From contig JAKCWW010000703.1 in assembly GCA_026260175.1 (NCBI GenBank), positions 31,752-95,751 on the forward strand: a DNA stretch of 64,000 bases. Reading direction: 5' to 3'. A model generated the notes under the pieces. That model did not search any database, was not told the origin of the DNA, and saw nothing but the letters and a program-made list of their open reading frames with translations. Positions 58,142-64,000 of the stretch are shown piece by piece (the first letter of the stretch is position 1; the number at the start of each line of letters is the position of its first letter). Source of the stretch: Reticulitermes lucifugus. Its lineage: Eukaryota; Arthropoda; Insecta; Blattodea; Rhinotermitidae. The translations under genes and the position numbers were made by a program.

Positions 58142-58270
58142 ATTACACCAACCAACTTGTACACTGGGTAAAATACATTCATGAGCTCTTATAAAACTTC
58201 TACGTGTTTCGGCACCTCTGTGCCGAAACATGTAGGAGTTTTGTCCATAAGTTGCTTGGTGTAACAATCA
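58142..58270. repeat. fold-back element with short-loop hairpin (element D)
   Basis: CTACGTGTTTCGGCAC (58200-58215) and GTGCCGAAACATGTAG (58220-58235) form a 16-bp stem with one G-T-type difference and a four-base loop CTCT. The arms extend outward through AAAACTTC against GGAGTTTT and TTACACCAACCAACTT against AAGTTGCTTGGTGTAA, with a deletion in the right arm. It carries the same GAAACATGTAG end as elements A and C, but the CTGANGA boxes have been lost at the centre. Confidence 0.6.
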
Positions 58271-58490
58271 TATATTTGAAGGTTTATATTTTGTAAGAAA
58301 CCTCTTTTATATTTGATATGATTTCAATTCTCATTTCCGAATTGAAAATGAATTTATTTGTCGTTCCTTGACATTATACGTAGTCTATGATACATGATCA
58401 CACACACGGGTTTACATAAATGCATTTGTAAAAGTAAGAAGGGTCATGAGTAGAAGCATCCAGGGATATTCTCTATTATTAAGTATTTAT

Positions 58491-58770
58491 GCAGTTGGTT
58501 GAGGCACTGCGCTACAAACCGGAACGTCGCGGGTTTGATTTCCGATGGTGTCATTGGAATTTTTCATTGACATAATCCTTTCGGTCGCACTATGGCCCTG
58601 GGGTCGACTCAGCCCCTAACAGAAATGAGTACCAGGATTATTTCCTTGGGGGGTAAAGAAGGCTGGTGCGTATGGCTGATAACCCTACCACCTTCCTGTG
58701 CCGATTGTCTAGAAATCTGGAAACCTCAACCTCCTGGAACCCTAAGGGCTTGTCCAGGTCTATAATGGGA
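58491..58770 (+). mobile_element. tRNA-derived SINE with A and B boxes
   Basis: AGTTGGTTGAGGC (58493-58505, A-box region) and GGGTTTGATTTCC (58531-58543, B box) have tRNA-like spacing. The body follows with GCCCTGGGGTCGACTCAGCC, then GAAATGAGTACCAGGATTAT, then GGGGTAAAGAAGGCTGGTGC. The body matches the headless copies at 6.5, 49.1 and 56.5 kb, which identifies them as one family. No clear target duplication was seen. Confidence 0.75.
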
Positions 58771-58779
58771 TTGCTTTAC

Positions 58780-59205
58780 GAGAAAATTAATTACAGAACA
58801 TCTTGGAATGTCAGGAATAAAAGTATAGGTAACAAACGTAAAGAAAAATACCAGTTGTGCTCTATATTTCTGAGAGCTTACACAAATATTTTATGTTACT
58901 GAATATTTATATACTGTAGCCAGTGACTACAACCGCGCTGTAAATATATTTCATCGTTGTGATCTCAGATTCATATCCTGTTTTCCTATAGAGGCACATA
59001 TATTAATATAAGGAACTTACGCAAAATAAATTATGTCCAGAATATTCTTTCATGCAGCTTGTTCTATAATCCTTATATTAATAGACAGAGAGGTTGACAA
59101 AATTTAAATTTGTATTAAAGCAATGTGGATACTGAGATATACGAGGATGAAATTGAAATGGGATTTTTAAAAATATGCTATGAACTTATCAAATCAATTG
59201 TATGG
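58780..59205. other. unassigned AT-rich sequence
   Basis: No gene or repeat recognised. Confidence 0.35.
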
Positions 59206-59209
59206 TACA

Positions 59210-59300
59210 GGACAGAAACGAGGGCTCGTATGAATGCGGTAATACATATTTAAGCTCCATTAAAACGAGGGGAAATTTATAGGCCAGCAGAAAGGCCATT
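59210..59300 (+). mobile_element. decayed LINE 3'-end fragment (same family as 8838-9761)
   Basis: GGACAGAAACGAGGGCTCGT, then ATGAATGCGGTAAT, then CTCCATTAAAACGAGGGGAA keep the order of the LINE's last codons and 3' UTR. Confidence 0.55.
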
Positions 59301-59304
59301 AGTC

Positions 59305-60435
59305 TTTCATGAAGAAATGTTCTTAAAGCTAGTTTCTTATTGACCTGTAAAGCAACATGCCCATATGTTTGGAAATAGAACTTCATTTAAAAATTCAAAA
59401 AATGTTCTTTGACTAATATGAAATTTAATATTTTGTAACCAAATAATAGTTACACAAATACGTTCAATTTGCTGCTACAAAAAAAACATTGTTTCTTGCC
59501 ACATATTGAGTTTACGTCTTTTTCATGAGTCTCGCAATAAATAGAGAAGTTTTCCCTAATCAACCTTCATCAATTGGCTATTATTATGGCTATGGACTAT
59601 TTCCTCTGAAGAAGGAATTGCAGTTTGTATGTATAATGTATCTAAAAGTCAGTCTTCAAAGGGTTTAATAAACTGGCTAGTTTCTTTGCTTTATGCAAAA
59701 GCGAGAGATTGTGTAATGTAGAATGTTACCTCCATGACATTTATGTTTGAGGTGAAGGAAAGTTTTTATGACGTAATAAGCCCTACGTCTCTCCTTTTGT
59801 GTCTCCTATAACATCTCAGTTTCTCCCTCATTTTGAGCTATGTAATCCCCCCTGCCCCATTCTTACTCCTGTCTAAAACTAATTTTGCTTACAAAAATCA
59901 CTGCTACCGACCTTACTGTCGGTCGGTAGGATTTCATCCTGTAAGCACCTACATTTTCACCGGTCTGAGAAGCAGACAAAACACCGTACAATCCAAGCCG
60001 CGGAGGTAATTCCCGTTGGCTGTATTTGTATTAAATTTTAAGCTTTGTAATTTCTGTGGCAGGAAAAAATTCTCCTGAGATGAACAGCACTAGCCTGGAA
60101 GCTTATAAAAGACAGAATACATCTGTGGTACACGAATAAAAGAAACGGACGAGATATGCTGCCTTATGTATGCAGTTGTCCCTGGAAATGAGCTGTAAAT
60201 GATGTTATAATTCTTACCAAAATAATCCGTTATTTTTAGGTTTAAATTCCTTATACGTAGTAAAAATACAGATTTTGTAAAAAATAGGCAGAGAGAATTA
60301 TTCCATATATTTTCGTCATATTGCATGAAATATTTATTTAGCAGATTTTCAGAAGTAACATAAAATTTTAACAGAATTCGTGATTAAAAAATATGGTTTT
60401 ACTCTACAAGATTTTATTCTTTCCGTGGCACAACA
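59305..60435. other. unassigned AT-rich sequence
   Basis: No supportable gene, RNA or repeat seen. Confidence 0.35.
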
Positions 60436-60439
60436 GTCC

Positions 60440-60690
60440 AACTCCAGCCTAAGCCGCCTCTGTTGAAGTTTCTGTATCACACACAATTAGAAACCCACAC
60501 ACATGCCCGGTAGGACTCCTCTGAACGAGTGATCAGCTCGTCGCAGAAGCCGCTACCTAACAACACAGAACAAACTCAAGGGACGAACAACCATGCCCTC
60601 AGCGCGATTCGGACCCGCGTTCCTAGCAATCAAATCGAGAGGCCGCAGACCTACGCCTTAGGCCGCACCGCCAACAGGATAGGCAAAAGC
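60440..60690 (-). mobile_element. tRNA-derived SINE copy, diverged
   Basis: The minus strand keeps GGCGGTGCGGCCTAAGGCGT at the head, GCGGGTCCGAATCGCGC in the B-box region, CGACGAGCTGATCACTCGTT and AGAGGAGTCCTACCGGGC. These match the copy at 16110-16370 in order, including its 3' end. It is more mutated than the 16.1 kb copy and no target duplication was found. Confidence 0.75.
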
Positions 60691-60699
60691 TTATATTAC

Positions 60700-61335
60700 G
60701 AATCATAAAAGTAAGTAGTCTGTGCAGGCAGACTTATTAAAAAACCTTACTTTTTCTGCGCATGAATTTTAAACGTATGAGAGTATCCATTCAGGAAACA
60801 CACAATATTTAATACATGATTACCAAATAATACTTTTACGTAGTACTTTACTTATACATGACAAATATCCCGGTTAGTAGTACGATAAATGTTTTTACAC
60901 ATAGCGCTTTATAGATGTTCTCTGTTCCAGTAGGTATATTTGCTCTTACCATGCCCTGCCTCTGGATATAAGTGGCAATGCATTTTATACGGGTATATTC
61001 CGTTTCTGAATATTCCATTGCTTGAATATCTGTTTGAAAAATATATTTTTAAGATTCCTGCTTTGAGGTTCGAAAGATATTACTCCCTGAGCTTGTGTAA
61101 TGAAAATTTAACTTATTGGCTTTCATTGTGATTTCCTTTGTTGTTTTGAGATTTCTATCTGTGCATATGTTTATAATTCCACAAGTTTCGTCTTTAACTA
61201 AGAGCCATTATCATGCATTAAAAAGTACTTATATAAAGATCACATGCACAAAACACGATAAAAGTTCAAGTTATTGGGATCTCAAACTTATAATGTTGTG
61301 TGTGTTGTGTAAAAGCCGAAAATAGAGTAATAAAA
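60700..61335. other. unassigned AT-rich sequence
   Basis: No gene or repeat recognised. Confidence 0.35.
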
Positions 61336-61349
61336 TTAAGTTAATATAT

Positions 61350-61628
61350 GGCCGTGTTATGGCTCAGGTGGTTAGTAACCAGTCTCTCACGGCGGAGTCC
61401 TGGGTTCAATCCCTGTTCAATCCATGTGGGATTTGTGGTGGAAATATTGGCACTAGGACAGGTTTTTCCCCGAGTACTTCGGTTTTCCCCTGTCAATTCC
61501 ATTCCACCGGTGCTCTAATATACGGAAAAATCAGAAAAAAATGAATCATATTTATAATAGGGTTGCACAATAAACCCCAAACCTGCAGTGCGTCCGTAGC
61601 ATCTGCTGCGGGGCCTATCACTATGAAA
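61350..61628 (+). mobile_element. tRNA-derived SINE (third type) with 12-bp target duplication
   Basis: The head has TGGCTCAGGTGGTTAGTAAC (A box), then CTGGGTTCAATCCCTG (B box). The body has GGTTTTTCCCCGAGTACTTC and GGTTTTCCCCTGTCAATTCC. AAGTTAATATAT is repeated exactly at 61338-61349 and 61629-61640. It has a different body from the other two SINE types here. The 61-codon ORF inside it is incidental. Confidence 0.85.
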
Positions 61629-62135
61629 AAGTTAATATATTTTGATATATTAAAACATTATATGGTAGTTAAGTTGATGGAAAGAAATATTCTTCGTATG
61701 TGGCTTAGGAGGAATGAAAAATCTCATTCAAATATTTTTATTTCAAATAACTGTAAATTTAAATGTTAAACCGTTTAGTATAATACATAAATCAGGAATT
61801 GCAAAAAAGACCCTTACTTTGTATTTATATGGAAAAAATGTGTAGTCTGGGAAAATGTTTCCATGTATTTTTTCTCTGTGTTACCCAGTTGATAAATACG
61901 CATAAAAATGTAAATAAAATATTTACAGAAATTTATAAAATTTCTTTCCGAAAAGTGTGAATAAAAACTGATCTCATGTACAATGTTATAAATATTAATA
62001 CTTCCATAGAAATAAACGAAAGAGTACGTAATCCTCATAAATGCTAGAAGACCATTTTCAGTACCAAGTGATGGAGAAATACTTCGGGATACCGTACAGT
62101 GTGAGGCTAGTTAAGGTTTAGATGCTTATTGTGTA

Positions 62136-62710
62136 AGGCCGGGTGCACACTGAACTGAAGAAAACAAAACAGGATGAAAATAGGAAGAGAACAGAAACAA
62201 AAGTGAAACTACCCTCCACATACATCCGATAGAACGCTGATTCTTGCTAGATATTTCAATTTTGTTTTTCCTGTCCACATTCAGTAGACAGTTGCAGTTA
62301 AGTGATTACATCATGTAGTGCTTCAAGGAAAATGAAGAGGAGGGAATACATGCATGGATGCGGCTGCCTTTATACGTCTCGCATCACAAATTTCAAAACG
62401 AAAAACAAGAGACGTTTTTGGGTCAGGTTAACATTGAGTAAATAAAAAATATGTGACGGTGATAAACTACTGGTGGATTTGGAGAATGATAATGTTAGAC
62501 CTATTGGAGACCTGCTAACAAGCCTTAAGAATTTTTTTTAATGTGAAGTGAAGATTTCGAGAATTTGATGTACTCGTATTTTGGTCCTGCAGTCAACAAG
62601 AAAAATACAAACTTTATAAATGCTATCAGTGCGATGAAATGCTTGGCAATAATACTTGCAATTGGGATTCATGTGACAGCATGATGTGCCTGTTTAAAGT
62701 TTCAACGTAG
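62136..62710 (+). pseudogene. PIF/Harbinger (HARBI1-like) transposase relic with possible terminal repeat
   Basis: GGCCGGGTGCACACTGAACT directly after TAA at 62136 looks like the terminal repeat and TAA-type target site of Harbinger-class elements. About 190 bp on, the + strand reads MKRREYMHGCGCLYTS, then KNKRRFWVRLTLSK and KLLVDLENDNV. After stops it reads FGPAVNKKNTNFINAISAMK and LAIILAIGIHVT. The second block resembles the segment before the catalytic domain of HARBI1-like transposases (GPxVxKKNTNFRxAIS). The catalytic domain and right-hand terminal repeat are not visible by 62710, so it is truncated and inactive. Confidence 0.6.
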
Positions 62711-62714
62711 TCAA

Positions 62715-63665
62715 TTTCGTTTCTAATACAAGCGTGTGGGGTCCTTATAAACGCCCTAGATTCTTATATCAATTTATGTATTCAAGATTAAGAAGAATGG
62801 AATAACTAGGTATATTAATGTTTATATAAAAATTTAAGGTTAACATTTTTTATATTTTAATGCACATTTTCCGTTAAGAAATATTAAGAAAACAAAATAA
62901 TCGTAAAAGTAATTATAAAGAAAAATAACCGAGGTGAAATTTTGTGATGCACTGGGTGAAAATTGTTGATTAAAAATTTAATTCTCTGGCAAATGGACGA
63001 TAGGCAGATCTCAGTATAAAGTGAATAAGGAAGTGCTGGGAGAGTTTTGAAAACTAACCAAATGTGAAAGTTCTTCTCGTCCATAAGTTTCCTTGGTGGT
63101 TCTTCACATTTACGTATTTCACCTTCGTATAATAAAAGGTTAATCAAATGTCGTACAGTGCACTGAGCATAGCGAGTATGAAGGTTGCGAAATTTACCTG
63201 CCACTATATTACAATCAGATCGAAGTTGTCTGCTTTATTTTTCTCGAGGTCTTCGCGGCGTTTTGTGCCAATGAGAAAGTTATTTGCTATGCTTCTTGAA
63301 CTCGCTCCTCATTATTAATCTTCTGCAATTCATTTTCCATTGGTTTTGTTCGATGCTTTTTATTCTGTAATATTCATTTTTTGTTCGTTTGGCATTGGAT
63401 GTTTGAAAGACCCTTCTTGGCGCTCCGTATGCATTTCTCTCACTGTCCAGTACTTCCTTTATTTTGATCTGATCAACTTGTTTTCCTGCACTCTATTTTT
63501 ACATTCTATTGCAATACTCTTTTTAATTTTCATGCTATTCAATATTTCCTTTGATTTGCGAGTTTGACTGTTTACCTCATCGTCTTCATCACTGGTGTCC
63601 ATTAAAATATTAATTTCCTGAAACACTTAATTCAGTTATTTTAAGTATTGTAGTACTAATATTGC
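62715..63665. other. unassigned AT-rich sequence
   Basis: No supportable gene. A 106-codon minus frame (62884-63204) and a 75-codon Phe/Leu-rich + frame (63340-63567) show no family signature. Confidence 0.35.
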
Positions 63666-63670
63666 CGATC

Positions 63671-63736
63671 GCAGTAGCCGCGCGGTCTAAGGCGTGGGTG
63701 TGCGGCCGTTCGCTTGCTGGATTTGTGGGTTCGAAT
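63671..63736 (+). mobile_element. tRNA-derived SINE head, interrupted by a LINE
   Basis: GCAGTAGCCGCGCGGTCTAA and GTGGGTTCGAAT match the head of the SINE at 16110-16370, on the + strand. The sequence departs from the SINE exactly inside the B box, where LINE 5' sequence begins. Confidence 0.75.
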
Positions 63737-63852
63737 CAGTCTGCAACGAGACACGGAAGCGAGCGGTGGTCGAACGTTTGCATAAGCTGTGTTAGTGAGT
63801 AGACGAGAGAGTAATAGTACAGTATACGTGACAAAAGTCTCAAACGAGCAAC
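63737..63852 (+). promoter_or_regulatory. LINE 5' UTR with initiator-like start
   Basis: TCAGTC (63736-63741) matches the insect initiator consensus TCAKTY and sits exactly where SINE sequence ends. Several insect LINEs start with CAGT and use an internal promoter of this kind. GGTCG about 31 bases downstream resembles a downstream promoter element but is about three bases off the standard spacing. A UTR of about 115 bp precedes the ORF1 start. Confidence 0.4.
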
Positions 63853-64000
63853 ATGGAAGAAAGGAAAGACACCATGGTCTGTACTTTCACCAAGGAAAGT
63901 CCGCGAGTGTCAGCACTGGACATTCACGAGTGGATATACAACAAACTGCAACTCCACGAACAAGACGTCAGAATGATACAAATAGATGGCATTCGACGAC
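63853..64000 (+). CDS. LINE ORF1 protein, 5' part (runs off the window)
   Basis: The frame opens MEERKDTMVCTFTKESPRVS and continues IHEWIYNKLQLHEQDVRMIQ through 49 codons without a stop to the window edge. I recognise this start as the ORF1 (nucleic-acid-binding, gag-like) protein of an insect LINE. In full copies it continues into an RRM-like region and a CCHC zinc knuckle, which lie beyond this window. Its job would be to bind the element's RNA in the retrotransposition particle. It follows an apparently complete 5' UTR, so this may be a full-length and relatively young copy. The zinc knuckle and ORF2 cannot be checked here. Confidence 0.65.
   Translation, partial: MEERKDTMVCTFTKESPRVSALDIHEWIYNKLQLHEQDVRMIQIDGIRR

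Noticed and set aside
1-64000. CRISPR array, prokaryotic operon or rRNA genes
   Set aside because: There are no direct repeats with regular unique spacers, no long adjacent ORFs and no rRNA-like sequence; composition and repeats are those of an insect nuclear genome.

Overview
This is AT-rich, gene-poor eukaryotic nuclear DNA, almost certainly from an insect. The C-terminal reverse-transcriptase tails, tRNA-headed SINEs and mariner/Harbinger relics look like those I associate with cockroaches and termites (Blattodea). That assignment is from recognition and was not searched. Nothing is bacterial: there are no operons, no ribosome binding sites and no long ORFs. Two 50-base runs of N (35637-35686 and 53738-53787) are scaffold gaps.

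The only convincing piece of a host gene is a minus-strand exon at 27109-27172. It encodes a signal peptide, ends in a consensus splice donor (GTGAGT), and has an in-frame ATG-TAG start-stop element just upstream. Its remaining exons were not found, so much of 1-27.1 kb may be intron.

Most other recognisable sequence is transposon debris. (1) One LINE family, recognised by its C-terminal RT tail and 3' UTR, occurs eight times, always on the + strand and mostly 5'-truncated (8.8, 14.5, 26.8, 28.3, 36.0, 42.4, 43.7 and 59.2 kb); two copies have clear target-site duplications. (2) Other LINE relics lie on the minus strand at 4.4-5.3, 51.5 and 52.9-55.5 kb. The last runs from endonuclease to RT and carries a nested inverted-repeat insertion. 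A LINE 5' end with the start of an intact ORF1 enters the window at 63.74 kb. (3) tRNA-derived SINEs of at least three types lie at 6.5, 6.8, 16.1-16.6, 20.4, 43.0, 49.1, 56.5, 58.5, 60.5, 61.35 and 63.67 kb. (4) DNA-transposon relics are mariner/Tc1-like (12.3, 19.3 and 47.7-48.8 kb) and Harbinger-like (62.1-62.7 kb).

The most interesting pattern is a set of fold-back elements (15.0, 29.0, 35.3, 37.1-39.0, 39.3, 40.0, 41.95 and 58.2 kb). Many of their arms carry a decayed hammerhead-ribozyme-like layout: a CTGANGA-type box, a short hairpin, GAAAC, a short palindrome, then a strand complementary to the bases just before CTGANGA. Different loci keep this layout with different complementary bases. 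Penelope-like retroelements are known to carry hammerhead motifs, so these may be fold-back remnants of that class. The largest is an imperfect palindrome of about 1.9 kb.

Several compound microsatellites, a degenerate minisatellite of about 57 bp, and a C-poor block of about 2 kb (31.85-33.9 kb) make up the rest. Long stretches between these features hold nothing I can identify.
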